Positions 8,063 through 16,280 are shown, counted from the first letter of the stretch. The stretch: DNA of 36,140 nucleotides from UBA2336 sp046294915 (GCA_046294915.1 JBKBOE010000021.1:1-36140), one strand, 5' to 3'. The notes: generated by a model not told the origin, from the sequence alone. A program made the numbers and translations.

Positions 8063-9139
8063 TCAGCACTCAAAGGCGTTGATCAGATCCACCAGCATTT
8101 CGAATTGTTCTTTGGAATGGGTGGGAAAATTGGCGAAGCGCAGGTGTTTATTCTTAAAAGGGCCGTAGCCATCGCCCGGATGAAACCCTTTGCCGGATAG
8201 AAACTGAGAAAGTTGTTCGGTGTGGCTGTTGCACTCGGCTACAATTACAGTTTTTGATTGCAGGGTACCCGCTTTTACAAAGGGCTTGATGCCTGCATGT
8301 TGATTCAGTGCCTGATAAAGGATGGCAGCCTTGTAATCGGTTTCACTGCGGATGGTACGCATACCTCGCCTAAGCATGTCGGCAATTACTTGGCCAAGCA
8401 GGTAAATTCCCAGTACGTTGGGAGTTTCAGGCGTTTGATTTTTTTTGGCATGGCTGACCAGTGAGGGCAGGCTGTGGTAAGAACCGATGGTTATTTTTTT
8501 TGAATTCAGTTCCTCTGCCCGGGCCATGCATCGTTCGTTAATAATCCACACGCCCAAACCGGCCGGTAAGCCAAACCCTTTTTGCACCGAAAAAAATAAG
8601 GTATCTACCTTGGTATAATCGAATTGCGGGTAAGGAAGTGACGACACGGCATCAATGGCAATCAATGCATCCGGGTAGCTACCTCGAAAACCGTCAATAA
8701 AATCCATCGGCAGCATAACGCCTGTGCTTGTTTCGTTGTGGGTGAGGGCAATCAATTCAAATTCTCCAGCGTCCTGTGCTGCGTAAAATCCGTCACCTTC
8801 GTTAGCAATGATGGACTCGGGTTTTTTGCCAAGTTGAATGGCAATTTCATGGAATCGTCTGCTGAAGGCTCCGTTAATAAAGTGTAAAGATTTTGTGTGT
8901 ACCAGGTTTTGAATGATGCGTTCCCAGATTTCTGTAGCTGATGAGGTGAACACAATGAAGAAGTGTTGAGGAATGCCGAGCAATTCACGAAGCCCGTTGT
9001 CAGTTTCAGCGAAGATTTTTTCAAATGCAGTACTGCGATGGGAGAGGGAAGGGATGCCATCGCGAAATGCTTTCCGCATGTGATCTTCCACCGTAAAGTA
9101 GAGTTGCGAAGGACCGGGAGTAAAATTGATTTTGCGCAT
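8063..9139 (-). CDS. serC: Phosphoserine aminotransferase-like class V aminotransferase
   Basis: A 358-residue PLP enzyme of fold type I. It opens with INFTPGPSQL, carries Asp163 in IAIDAVSS (pyridine-nitrogen ligand) and Lys187 in SVQKGFGLPAGLG (Schiff base), and ends with GYGPFKNKHLRFANFPTHS, a SerC-like closing pattern. SerC converts 3-phosphohydroxypyruvate to phosphoserine with glutamate. The function call is strengthened by the SerB-SerA fusion gene two genes upstream on the same strand, which would provide the steps before and after it. An alanine-glyoxylate-type aminotransferase is the alternative. A TTAGTTTG sequence at 9154-9161 (minus strand) is a possible -7 box, but no matching -33 box is present. 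Confidence 0.88.
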   Translation of the reverse strand: MRKINFTPGPSQLYFTVEDHMRKAFRDGIPSLSHRSTAFEKIFAETDNGLRELLGIPQHFFIVFTSSATEIWERIIQNLVHTKSLHFINGAFSRRFHEIAIQLGKKPESIIANEGDGFYAAQDAGEFELIALTHNETSTGVMLPMDFIDGFRGSYPDALIAIDAVSSLPYPQFDYTKVDTLFFSVQKGFGLPAGLGVWIINERCMARAEELNSKKITIGSYHSLPSLVSHAKKNQTPETPNVLGIYLLGQVIADMLRRGMRTIRSETDYKAAILYQALNQHAGIKPFVKAGTLQSKTVIVAECNSHTEQLSQFLSGKGFHPGDGYGPFKNKHLRFANFPTHSKEQFEMLVDLINAFEC

Positions 9140-9457
9140 AATAAAAATCGGGCCAAACTAATTAAGGTATGCTTAATCAAAAAATAATTGATACACAATA
9201 TTGAACCGTCTTTCTCTTTTCAATACGTTTGAATTGAATTCCCACTCGGATTTGGGACACGTTTGCTGAACCTAACAATTAAAAACAATACCGAGTGAAG
9301 CATTCATCCAAAATCAGGCCTCATCCTGATGATACCGTCAGGACCTCGTTCTCCGGAACAGGATAACAGTGGAAGGTTGCGGTTGGGTGCAGCTCAAAAC
9401 CTGTCTTTATGGGGTTCAGAAACACCTCGCCAAATCCGGTGGGTTTTTACTTGGCTT
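9140..9457. other. Intergenic leader between the potassium channel gene and serC, with inverted repeats
   Basis: 318 bases without a convincing open frame. Two structures are visible. One is a 7-bp inverted repeat, CACTCGG (9243-9249) with CCGAGTG (9291-9297), across a 41-base spacer. The other is a set of three short elements near 9313-9343 that can pair in two exclusive ways: ATCAGG with CCTGAT, or TCCTGA with TCAGGA. Neither is followed by a T-run. Since the downstream gene is serC on the minus strand, this may be a structured 5' leader or a small RNA, but I recognise no known riboswitch, SRP RNA or 6S RNA. Confidence 0.35.
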
Positions 9458-10282
9458 TTAGTTTAGTTTTTCGCCACAATACTTACAAAATGTGGCGTCT
9501 GCATCGTGGCCTTCTTTTAAACAATGCGGACATACCTGTGTGGTAATATCTTTTTCTTTTTTCAGGTTCATCATCTCTGATGAAACAATGCCGGTGGGTA
9601 CGGCAATAATTCCGTAGCCCATAATCATAATAACAGCTGCAATGGTTTGGCCCAGCGGGGTGTGCGGTGCAATATCGCCATAGCCTACGGTGGTCATGGT
9701 AACAATGGCCCAGTAAATGCTTTTCGGGATGCTTGTAAATCCGTTATCAGGTCCTTCAATAAGAAATATCAGCGTTCCGAAAATGATGGTCATGGTCATA
9801 ACCGAGGTAAGGAACACGATAATTTTAAACCGACTTGCCTTTAAGGCTTTTGTAAGATGCTGACCCTCGTTAATGAACCGCGCTAACTTGAATATCCGGA
9901 AAATGCGCAGTAAGCGTAAACTCCGGATAACCAATAGCGATTGTGCCCCTGTGAATACTACGGCCAGGTAGGTTGGCAGAATGGAAAGCAGGTCCACCAA
10001 TCCGAAAAAGGAAAGGATATACCTGCGTTTGTTAAGTACCACCCAAATCCGGCAGGCGTATTCAATGGTAAATAAAGCGGTAAAGACCCACTCCAGTGCA
10101 TAAAGGACGTCATGATACTGCTGCCGGATTCCCTGAACGCTTTCGAGGGCTACAACAAGAACGCTGAGGATAATGGCACTTAACAGGATGACATTAAATG
10201 CTTTTCCTTCAGCTGTATCAGATTCGAACAGAATTTCGTACACCTGAAGTTTTGCGCCTTTAAGTCTTTCCTTTGTCTTCAT
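9458..10282 (-). CDS. Voltage-gated-type potassium channel with C-terminal zinc ribbon
   Basis: A 274-residue integral membrane protein of the six-transmembrane ion-channel family. S1 starts near residue 30. The S4 voltage-sensor helix at about 117-135 has arginines every third position (R120, R123, R126, R129, then K132 and R135). The pore helix and selectivity filter TVGYGD lie at 198-203, and S6 at about 210-232. The potassium-selective filter is intact. The C-terminus carries a four-cysteine zinc ribbon, CPHC...FCKYCG (C251, C254, C266, C269). The ATG at 10282 was chosen over an upstream GTG because it avoids overlap and leaves 4 bases after the SerB-SerA stop. Its place between two serine biosynthesis genes is unexplained. 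Confidence 0.9.
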   Translation of the reverse strand: MKTKERLKGAKLQVYEILFESDTAEGKAFNVILLSAIILSVLVVALESVQGIRQQYHDVLYALEWVFTALFTIEYACRIWVVLNKRRYILSFFGLVDLLSILPTYLAVVFTGAQSLLVIRSLRLLRIFRIFKLARFINEGQHLTKALKASRFKIIVFLTSVMTMTIIFGTLIFLIEGPDNGFTSIPKSIYWAIVTMTTVGYGDIAPHTPLGQTIAAVIMIMGYGIIAVPTGIVSSEMMNLKKEKDITTQVCPHCLKEGHDADATFCKYCGEKLN

Positions 10283-10286
10283 TCGC

Positions 10287-12179
10287 TTAGTAAAGAACAC
10301 GGAATTTTATGGTATGTTCGATGCCGCGCAGTTCTTTAATCACTTCGCGGTCATAGGCTTTGTCAATATCGGTAATCACATAGCCGATATACTCATTGGT
10401 TTTAAGGTACTGCCCTACTATGTTGATACTATGATTGGCAAGTACCTGATTTATGCGCGCCAGGATGCCCGGCACATTGTCATGAATGTGGATAAGGCGA
10501 TGTGCATTTTCCAATGTGGGTAAGGTTAGGTTTGGAAAGTTCACGCTGTTTGAGGTGCTGCCGTTATTGATGTAATCCTGAAATTTACCGGGTACAAAAT
10601 GTCCGATGTTCTCCTGTGCTTCAACGGTGCTGCCCCCAATATGCGGGGTTAAGATTGTATTTGGCAGCCCACGCAGTTCGGAAATAAATTCTTCCTGGTT
10701 GTTCACCGGTTCATGGGGAAATACATCTAAAGCACAGCCGGCAATTTTTCCTGATTCGATGGCCTGTTTCAGTGCAGCGATATCCACTACGTGGCCGCGG
10801 CTCAGGTTAATGAATAGTGCCCCCTTCTTCATCCATTCAAACTCGGTTTTGCCTATCAGGTGGGTGTTGGATTCGCGGCCATCAATGTGCAGCGAAACCA
10901 CATCGGCTTTTTGCAGCAGTTCCTTTAATGATTTGCATTTGATGGCATTGCCCAGGGCAAGCTTTTCTTCAATATCATAATAAAGTACGTGCATACCCAG
11001 CGATTCGGCCAATACCGAAAGCTGGGTGCCTATGTTTCCGTAACCAACTATGCCCAGTTTCTTTCCGCGTATTTCAAAGCTGCCATTCGCTGATTTATCC
11101 CATATTCCGCGGTGCATTTTGGTTGTCTTATCCACCAGGTTGCGCATCAGTACAATCATCTCGGCAAGGGCCAGTTCAACTACGGAGCGTGTGTTGCTGA
11201 ATGGAGCATTGAAAACGGCAATGCCTTTTTTTGTTGCCGCTTTTAAATCAATTTGATTGGTGCCAATGCAGAAGGCACCGATGGCCATCAGGCGGTTTGC
11301 ATGCTGAAGTACTTTTTCGGTTACCTGGGTTTTTGACCGGATGCCCAGCACACTTACATTTTTAATCCGCTTGCACAGTTCTTCTTCGGTTAAAGCGGCC
11401 GGGTAGGTTTCAACATTAAAGCCGTCAGCTTTCAGAATTTCAACGGCTACCGGGTGGATATTTTCGAGCAACAAAACGTTAATTCGGTTTTTGGGGTAGG
11501 AGATGGCCGTGTTCAGTTTGTTCAGGTAGAGAAATTCATCAAGGCTGGGTGTGATGTGATCGGCTTTATCGAGGATGCCGTTGCGTTCAACGTTTTCGGT
11601 AAACGCAAAGAATTTGTTGGCCAGTCCGGCCAGTTTTATTTCGTAATCGGTATAGCCATCGCCAATAACGTACACATCGCCCGGCAGGTTAAGCCGCTTC
11701 AGTTGTTCTACTTTTCCGTTGTTTGCCGATAGGGGGTTTTCCTTGTCGAAGCCTGTTACATTACCCTGTTCATCGAAGTGGAAACGGTTTGCCAGGATAT
11801 TTTCGGGTTTAATGCCAAAATCGGTAACCACCGGATCGATAAATACATGAAAGCCGTTGGAGATGACGTAAATGTTGTCTGCGTACTTTTTAAAAAAATC
11901 TTTGTTTCGTTTAAACGATTCAGATACCTGACTTTTTAACCGTTCGGCTAACTGCTGGAGTTGGTGTCGCCTGGGCTTCAGGAGTTGGATTCTTTTTTCC
12001 AGCGATTCGCGGAAGGATATGGTGCCATCCATACCCTGGTTGGTAATTTCGGCAATTTGCTTTTTAATGGACTCTTTCTCCGGCATGCCGTCTAAACTAA
12101 TGTCGGCAAGCAGGTCAAAGGCTTCTACTTTGGTAAACGTACTGTCGAAATCGATTACGATAAACTTGTTGAGCTTCAT
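10287..12179 (-). CDS. serA: Fused phosphoserine phosphatase (SerB) and D-3-phosphoglycerate dehydrogenase (SerA)
   Basis: A 630-residue two-enzyme protein of serine biosynthesis. Residues 1 to about 220 form a HAD phosphatase: DFDST (10-14) with both catalytic aspartates, ISNG (106-109) and GDGYTD (173-178). Residues about 230-540 form the 2-hydroxyacid dehydrogenase: GYGNIG (379-384) for NAD, Arg461 in NLSRGHVVD, and His513 in TPHIGGS. A C-terminal ACT domain (about 562-630, HIHDNVPGILARINQVL) suggests serine feedback control. Both active sites look intact. The ATG at 12179 is preferred to a TTG at 12200. With the SerC-like gene downstream, the whole 3-phosphoglycerate to serine route is encoded here. 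A promoter with an operator-like dyad lies just upstream. Confidence 0.95.
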   Translation of the reverse strand: MKLNKFIVIDFDSTFTKVEAFDLLADISLDGMPEKESIKKQIAEITNQGMDGTISFRESLEKRIQLLKPRRHQLQQLAERLKSQVSESFKRNKDFFKKYADNIYVISNGFHVFIDPVVTDFGIKPENILANRFHFDEQGNVTGFDKENPLSANNGKVEQLKRLNLPGDVYVIGDGYTDYEIKLAGLANKFFAFTENVERNGILDKADHITPSLDEFLYLNKLNTAISYPKNRINVLLLENIHPVAVEILKADGFNVETYPAALTEEELCKRIKNVSVLGIRSKTQVTEKVLQHANRLMAIGAFCIGTNQIDLKAATKKGIAVFNAPFSNTRSVVELALAEMIVLMRNLVDKTTKMHRGIWDKSANGSFEIRGKKLGIVGYGNIGTQLSVLAESLGMHVLYYDIEEKLALGNAIKCKSLKELLQKADVVSLHIDGRESNTHLIGKTEFEWMKKGALFINLSRGHVVDIAALKQAIESGKIAGCALDVFPHEPVNNQEEFISELRGLPNTILTPHIGGSTVEAQENIGHFVPGKFQDYINNGSTSNSVNFPNLTLPTLENAHRLIHIHDNVPGILARINQVLANHSINIVGQYLKTNEYIGYVITDIDKAYDREVIKELRGIEHTIKFRVLY

Positions 12180-12199
12180 GAAGTCAAAAAAAGACTTCA
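12179..12199. promoter_or_regulatory. 7-bp dyad at the serB-serA transcription start (operator candidate)
   Basis: TGAAGTC (12179-12185) and GACTTCA (12193-12199) form a perfect inverted repeat around seven A/T pairs. It overlaps the predicted -7 box and the expected start of transcription and reaches the first base of the ATG. It is therefore better placed to act as a repressor site on DNA than as an RNA hairpin. The regulator is unknown. Confidence 0.4.
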
Positions 12200-12228
12200 A
12201 ATGTAGTTCATGTTATGAAATTGGCAAG
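12198..12228 (-). promoter_or_regulatory. Predicted promoter of the serB-serA fusion gene
   Basis: On the minus strand CTTG (12225-12228), a 19-base spacer and TACATTTG (12198-12205) match the Bacteroidota pattern TTTG-N19-TAnnTTTG in 3 of 4 and 8 of 8 positions (unspecified bases counted as matches). The expected start is near 12194, giving a leader of about 15 bases. Confidence 0.55.
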
Positions 12229-12238
12229 TGCTGGCCAA

Positions 12239-13312
12239 TCATGCTGCTTCGGGTATTGTGTAGAGTTTACGCTTCAGCCAGAACGCTACATTTACCAACG
12301 CAATGAGTGCAGGCACTTCCACCAAAGGACCAACCACACCGGCAAAGGCCTGCCCGCTGTGAATGCCAAATACTCCAATGGCAACGGCAATGGCCAGTTC
12401 AAAGTTATTTCCAGCGGCTGTAAAGGATAAGGCTGCGTTTTGGGAGTAATCAGCCCCCAGCGTTTTTCCTGCAAGGAAGGTTATCAGAAACATGATAACG
12501 AAGTAAATAACCAACGGGATGGCAATACGAACGACATCCATTGGAATCTGCACGATTAAATCGCCCTTTAAACTGAACATGGCAACAATGGTGAAGAGTA
12601 AGGCAATAAGCGTTAATGGGCTGATAACCGGTATGAATTTTTGTGTGTACCACGCATCGCCTTTTTGCTTACGTAAAATGAAACGCGTAATAAATCCGGC
12701 TATAAAGGGAATGCCTAAGTAAATGAAAACGCTTTCAGCAATCTGACTGATGCGGATATTTACTTCATATCCGGTTATACCCAGGCGAGGCGGCAGCCAG
12801 GAAATGAAAAACCAGGCAAATACACTGTAGAATAATACCTGAAATATGCTATTGAAGGCCACCAGTCCAGCGGCATACTCGCGATTGCCGCTGGCCAGTT
12901 CATTCCAAACAATAACCATGGCGATACAGCGGGCAAGGCCTATCATGATTAACCCCATCATGTAGTCCGGATAATCGCGCAAAAAAGTAATTGCCAGGAT
13001 GAACATCAATACCGGTCCGATAATCCAGTTCATCACTAAGGACAGGGAAAGGATTTTGAAGTTTTTGAAAACGGAACCCAACTGTTCATAGCGAACTTTG
13101 GCCAATGGCGGATACATCATCAGTATTAACCCGATAGCAATGGGAATATTGGTGGTGCCCGATTGCAGGGAATTAATAAATGCCGCTGTACCCGGAACAA
13201 AGTAACCTAAACCCACCCCGGTGCCCATGGCCAGAAAGATCCACAGGGTGAGGTAGCGGTCTAAAAAATTTAACTTTTTACGTTCAGCGGGGGTGCATGT
13301 GGAAGTGCTCAT
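12239..13312 (-). CDS. acr3: ACR3-family arsenite efflux permease
   Basis: Exports arsenite As(III) across the inner membrane using the proton gradient. The 357-residue product has about ten membrane segments, as is usual for ACR3. The conserved Cys129 lies in GLARCIAMVIVWNELASGN, followed by GLVAFNSIFQVLFYS; the late NNFELAIAVAIGVFG segment carries the family's conserved glutamate. The N-terminus has an extra cysteine (STSTCTPAE). It is the last gene of the arsenic operon and its ATG overlaps the arsC stop as ATGA. No separate ArsA-type ATPase is present, as is typical for ACR3. Confidence 0.96.
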   Translation of the reverse strand: MSTSTCTPAERKKLNFLDRYLTLWIFLAMGTGVGLGYFVPGTAAFINSLQSGTTNIPIAIGLILMMYPPLAKVRYEQLGSVFKNFKILSLSLVMNWIIGPVLMFILAITFLRDYPDYMMGLIMIGLARCIAMVIVWNELASGNREYAAGLVAFNSIFQVLFYSVFAWFFISWLPPRLGITGYEVNIRISQIAESVFIYLGIPFIAGFITRFILRKQKGDAWYTQKFIPVISPLTLIALLFTIVAMFSLKGDLIVQIPMDVVRIAIPLVIYFVIMFLITFLAGKTLGADYSQNAALSFTAAGNNFELAIAVAIGVFGIHSGQAFAGVVGPLVEVPALIALVNVAFWLKRKLYTIPEAA

Positions 13313-13740
13313 ACAAAATACTGATTAGCAAAATTTTGCAAATAGTCCTTAATCATTTTACGTACTCTTCGAAATTCGTTCATCACTTCTTCCTGTGTTC
13401 CTGTTGCCTTGGCGGGATCAGGAAAATTATGGTGAAGCATTTTTACGGTTGCCGGAAAAAACGGACATTTTTCTTTGGCATGATCGCAAACCGTAATCAC
13501 GTAGTCGAACTCCATATGCGCGTATTCGCTGATGTTGTTTGACGTGTGGCCGGAAATATCAATACCATCCTCTTTCATGCTTGCAATGGCCAGCGGATTT
13601 ACGCCATGCGTTTCGATACCGGCACTATACACCTCGGCTTTTTCTTTAAGGAAATGCCGAAGGTAACCCTCGGCCATCTGGCTTCGGCAGGAGTTACCGG
13701 TGCACAAAACCAAAATCTTTGTTGTTTTCTCGCCTTCCAT
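13309..13740 (-). CDS. arsC: Thioredoxin-coupled arsenate reductase ArsC (low-molecular-weight phosphatase fold)
   Basis: Reduces arsenate to arsenite so that it can be exported or methylated. The 143-residue form starts MEGEKTTKILVLCTGNSCRS. The nucleophile Cys13 sits in the P-loop CTGNSCRS, and the redox relay pair is in VCDHAKEKC, seven residues apart as in the Staphylococcus pI258 enzyme. That makes it the thioredoxin-dependent type. The ATG at 13740 is used; a longer in-frame start at 13824 would overlap arsM deeply and adds no conserved sequence. Only one base separates it from the arsM stop, and it overlaps acr3 by four bases. Confidence 0.95.
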   Translation of the reverse strand: MEGEKTTKILVLCTGNSCRSQMAEGYLRHFLKEKAEVYSAGIETHGVNPLAIASMKEDGIDISGHTSNNISEYAHMEFDYVITVCDHAKEKCPFFPATVKMLHHNFPDPAKATGTQEEVMNEFRRVRKMIKDYLQNFANQYFV

Positions 13741-13741
13741 T

Positions 13742-14629
13742 TCAACAACAGGTTGAGTCCGTTCCGCAACAAGCCGCTTTAAGGTTTTCTTTTTCCTGTT
13801 CGGTAAGCCCGGGTTTTTCGGCATAAACGGTTATGCTGTAAATACCGGATTCGCCTGACTTGAACCGGATAAACTCCTCGTTGCTGAGGTAGGCGGCAGC
13901 AATTTCATCGGGGATAGTGATCCGTTTCTCTTTCTGGATTTTAATGTTGGTAAAGCCTGTTTTTTCAATAATATGCAGGTAGTCTTTTTTGAAAATAGCT
14001 CCCGCCACACAGCCGGCATACATTTCGGCACTTTTCCTGAGGCCTTCAGGTAATTCGCCCCGCAAAACGATGTCGGATACGCTGAAGTGCCCTCCGGGTT
14101 TCAACACCCGAAACGTTTCGGCAAAGGCTTTTTCTTTATCGGGAACTAAATTCAGAACACAGTTGCTCACCACCACATCAGCTACGCTGGAGGTTACCGG
14201 CAGGCGCTCAATATCACCCAGCCTGAATTCAACATTGTTGTACCCAAGTTTTTCGGCATTAGCGCGTGCTTTAGCAATCATTTTTTCGGTGATGTCCACA
14301 CCAATCACTTTTCCTTTCTCGCCCGTTATGCTTCGCGCCACAAAGGCATCGTTGCCGGCACCCGAACCTAAATCAATAACGGTATCGCCTTCTTTAATTA
14401 AGGCAAATTCGGTAGGCAGTCCGCATCCCAAGCCTAAATCAGCTTCGGCAACATAGCCTTTCAGATTCGAATAATCGTCAGCCATGACCACATAATCGGT
14501 GGTGCTGCATCCGCACCCTGCGCCACAACAACTGGTAGCGTTTTCGGTGTAACTCTGGTCGGCAATCTGACCGTATTTTTGTTTTACAATTTCTTTCAGG
14601 TCTTCAGCGGTGGCATTTTCTGTTTTCAT
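13742..14629 (-). CDS. arsM: Arsenite S-adenosylmethionine methyltransferase ArsM
   Basis: Methylates As(III) with SAM to di- and trimethyl arsenic species, some of them volatile. The 295-residue protein has the SAM-binding motif DLGSGAGNDAF (about 86-96) and all three cysteines needed by the family: Cys69 in GLGCGLP, Cys157 in SNCVLNL and Cys207 in YAGCVAG. Further cysteine clusters occur near the N-terminus (TSCCGAGCGC, 33-41) and at the very end (CCGTDSTCC, 287-295), which probably help hold arsenite. It is the second gene of the operon, 37 bases after arsR and one base before arsC. Methylation is thus co-regulated with reduction and efflux. Confidence 0.95.
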   Translation of the reverse strand: MKTENATAEDLKEIVKQKYGQIADQSYTENATSCCGAGCGCSTTDYVVMADDYSNLKGYVAEADLGLGCGLPTEFALIKEGDTVIDLGSGAGNDAFVARSITGEKGKVIGVDITEKMIAKARANAEKLGYNNVEFRLGDIERLPVTSSVADVVVSNCVLNLVPDKEKAFAETFRVLKPGGHFSVSDIVLRGELPEGLRKSAEMYAGCVAGAIFKKDYLHIIEKTGFTNIKIQKEKRITIPDEIAAAYLSNEEFIRFKSGESGIYSITVYAEKPGLTEQEKENLKAACCGTDSTCC

Positions 14630-14666
14630 GCGGTTTTAATTGAGTTATAGCTTTTTGATAAAATTT

Positions 14667-14993
14667 TTAACAACAATCCTGGCCATTATAGCTCTCTAAA
14701 AAATCAGCAACTGCTTTCCTGGCTTTATTCCAGTTTTTTTCGTCTATACAATAGCAAATGGAGGCACCGTTGATATTTCCTTTTATTAATCCTGCCTCTC
14801 TGAGCACTTCAAGATGTTGCGATACGGTAGATTGCGACAGAGGCAGCACATCAACCAGTTCACCGCAAATGCACTGGCGTGTCTGTATGAGGTGGTTAAG
14901 TATGGCAATCCGGGCCGGATGGGCCAGGGCCTTTGCCCACACAGCTAACTGGTTTTCTTCTTTAGTGAACGCCTTTGTTTTTGTGATTCCCAT
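14667..14993 (-). CDS. arsR: ArsR-family metalloregulatory repressor
   Basis: A 108-residue winged-helix repressor that leaves DNA when it binds As(III) or Sb(III). The recognition helix region is SQSTVSQHLEVLREAGLI (about 53-70). Candidate metal-binding cysteines are C41 and C43 in QCICGELVDVL, the region where many ArsR proteins carry their ELCVC-type site; C80 and C82 in ASICYCIDE; and a terminal CC pair (107-108). It heads the arsR-arsM-arsC-acr3 operon, and a perfect palindrome lies 4 bases upstream of its ATG, the expected autoregulatory operator. Confidence 0.95.
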   Translation of the reverse strand: MGITKTKAFTKEENQLAVWAKALAHPARIAILNHLIQTRQCICGELVDVLPLSQSTVSQHLEVLREAGLIKGNINGASICYCIDEKNWNKARKAVADFLESYNGQDCC

Positions 14994-14997
14994 AATT

Positions 14998-15023
14998 CTT
15001 TAATCGTAATATTACGATTAAAG
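14998..15023. promoter_or_regulatory. ArsR operator: perfect 26-bp palindrome upstream of arsR
   Basis: The half-site CTTTAATCGTAAT is followed directly by its exact reverse complement, giving 26 symmetric base pairs with no spacer. It sits 5 to 30 bases upstream of the arsR ATG, where a bound repressor would block the promoter. ArsR-family operators commonly have an imperfect ATnnn...nnnAT dyad; this one is perfect. Confidence 0.85.
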
Positions 15024-15050
15024 TTTCAGCGAAGGGCTACTTTTTGAAGT

Positions 15051-16280
15051 TTATTTTTCGGGCAGGCCAAACGGGATGCGCTTCAGGGCGATGGTGCCGT
15101 TGCTGACAACCATGAGCACATCCTGCAGGTAGCGGATTTCTTCAAGCGGGTTGCCGGGTATCAAAATCAGGTCGGCTTCGTAACCGGGTTGGATGCGGCC
15201 CGTGGTTTTTTCAATGCCTAGCAACTCGGCTGCTACAACGGTTGCCGCCTGTAGGGCTTCAAAAGGTGTCATACCCATACGCACATAATGCTGGCATTCG
15301 AGTGAGATGCGCGAGGTGGTTACTGCCGAATAGCCGTTATCGGCACCGGTAACAATTTTAACACCCAGTTCCCTGGCTTTGCGGAATACTTTCTCGGCCT
15401 GGGGCATCATAAATTTTCCGCGCAGTTCAAGTACCGGACCAGCATAATCGCCACCGGGCAGCGTCAGGTCTTCGAGTGTTATAAAAGTAGGCACCAGGTA
15501 GGTTCCTTTTGCTTTCATCAGTTTCAAGGTCTCTTCCGAAAGAAAAGTACCGTGTTCAATGCTGCGGGCACCGGCACGTACTGCGGCACGCGCACCCTCA
15601 TCGCCATGCGCATGCACCATAACGGGTACGCCACGTTTAGCGGCTTCGCCAACAATTACGTTCAATTGATGTTCGGTGTATACTTGTTCGCGCGGGTCCG
15701 TATCCGGCCGTCCGGCACGTTCGGTGCCGCGTGTCTTGATTACTTTCGCTCCGCGATCGATGTTCACGTTCACCAGTAATTTCAATTCATCATCGCTACG
15801 CACTCCGTTGATAAGTGGGGCAAGCCGCACATCGGCCAAAATTGTTTCTTCAAGGTTAGGGGTAACATAAATACCTGCCGGAATAATGTCAGGTCCGGCT
15901 ATTTTTTTCTGTTGCGAAAGTTCCATCAGGCTTACATCCTGAAAGGCTGATACACCAGCTGTGCGCACCGTGGTTACCCCGGTTGTTAACGCACGTTTGG
16001 CCGATTCGAGGTTATCCAGGTGCGAGTGTGCATCAATCAGGCCGGGTAAGGCGTAATAATACTGACAATCAATCTGCGCATAACCCGATGGAATAGGGTC
16101 ACCGGTCTTTCCAATGCGCTCAATCCTACCATCCTTAATAAATATGATGGCATTGGTTTGAATGCGATTTTCGGCTCCATTAAACAGATGGACGTTGGTG
16201 AGTGCAAGATTTCCGGACTGACCGAGAGCCGTTGTTGCCCCAAGTAAGAGAATTGCTAGCAGGTAACTTTTTGCAGGCAT
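15051..16280 (-). CDS. Secreted metal-dependent amidohydrolase (imidazolonepropionase/prolidase-like)
   Basis: A 409-residue protein with a signal peptide (LLAILLLGATTALGQ). It has the small beta domain typical of the family (LTNVHLFNG...IIFIKDGRIERIG), then the metal site HSH at 85-87 in LPGLIDAHSHLD. Lys182 in AKVIKTRGTER is a candidate carboxylated lysine. Further ligands lie in VMVHAHGDEG and SIEHGTF, and the final aspartate in VTGADNGYS. It closes with PGYEADLILIPGNPLEEI. Relatives hydrolyse dipeptides (Xaa-Pro/Xaa-Arg) or cyclic amides; the substrate here is unknown. Its ATG overlaps the transketolase subunit stop by one base (TAATG), so the two genes are coupled. Confidence 0.88.
   Translation of the reverse strand: MPAKSYLLAILLLGATTALGQSGNLALTNVHLFNGAENRIQTNAIIFIKDGRIERIGKTGDPIPSGYAQIDCQYYYALPGLIDAHSHLDNLESAKRALTTGVTTVRTAGVSAFQDVSLMELSQQKKIAGPDIIPAGIYVTPNLEETILADVRLAPLINGVRSDDELKLLVNVNIDRGAKVIKTRGTERAGRPDTDPREQVYTEHQLNVIVGEAAKRGVPVMVHAHGDEGARAAVRAGARSIEHGTFLSEETLKLMKAKGTYLVPTFITLEDLTLPGGDYAGPVLELRGKFMMPQAEKVFRKARELGVKIVTGADNGYSAVTTSRISLECQHYVRMGMTPFEALQAATVVAAELLGIEKTTGRIQPGYEADLILIPGNPLEEIRYLQDVLMVVSNGTIALKRIPFGLPEK

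Noticed and set aside
9341..9440. Possible SRP RNA or 6S RNA (CTCCGGAACAGG...GGTGCAGCTC)
   Set aside because: The conserved SRP tetraloop region and the long stem of SRP or 6S RNA could not be assembled, so no RNA gene is called.
13741..13824. N-terminal extension of arsC
   Set aside because: It overlaps arsM by more than 80 bases and adds sequence absent from the family; the ATG at 13740 gives the normal length.
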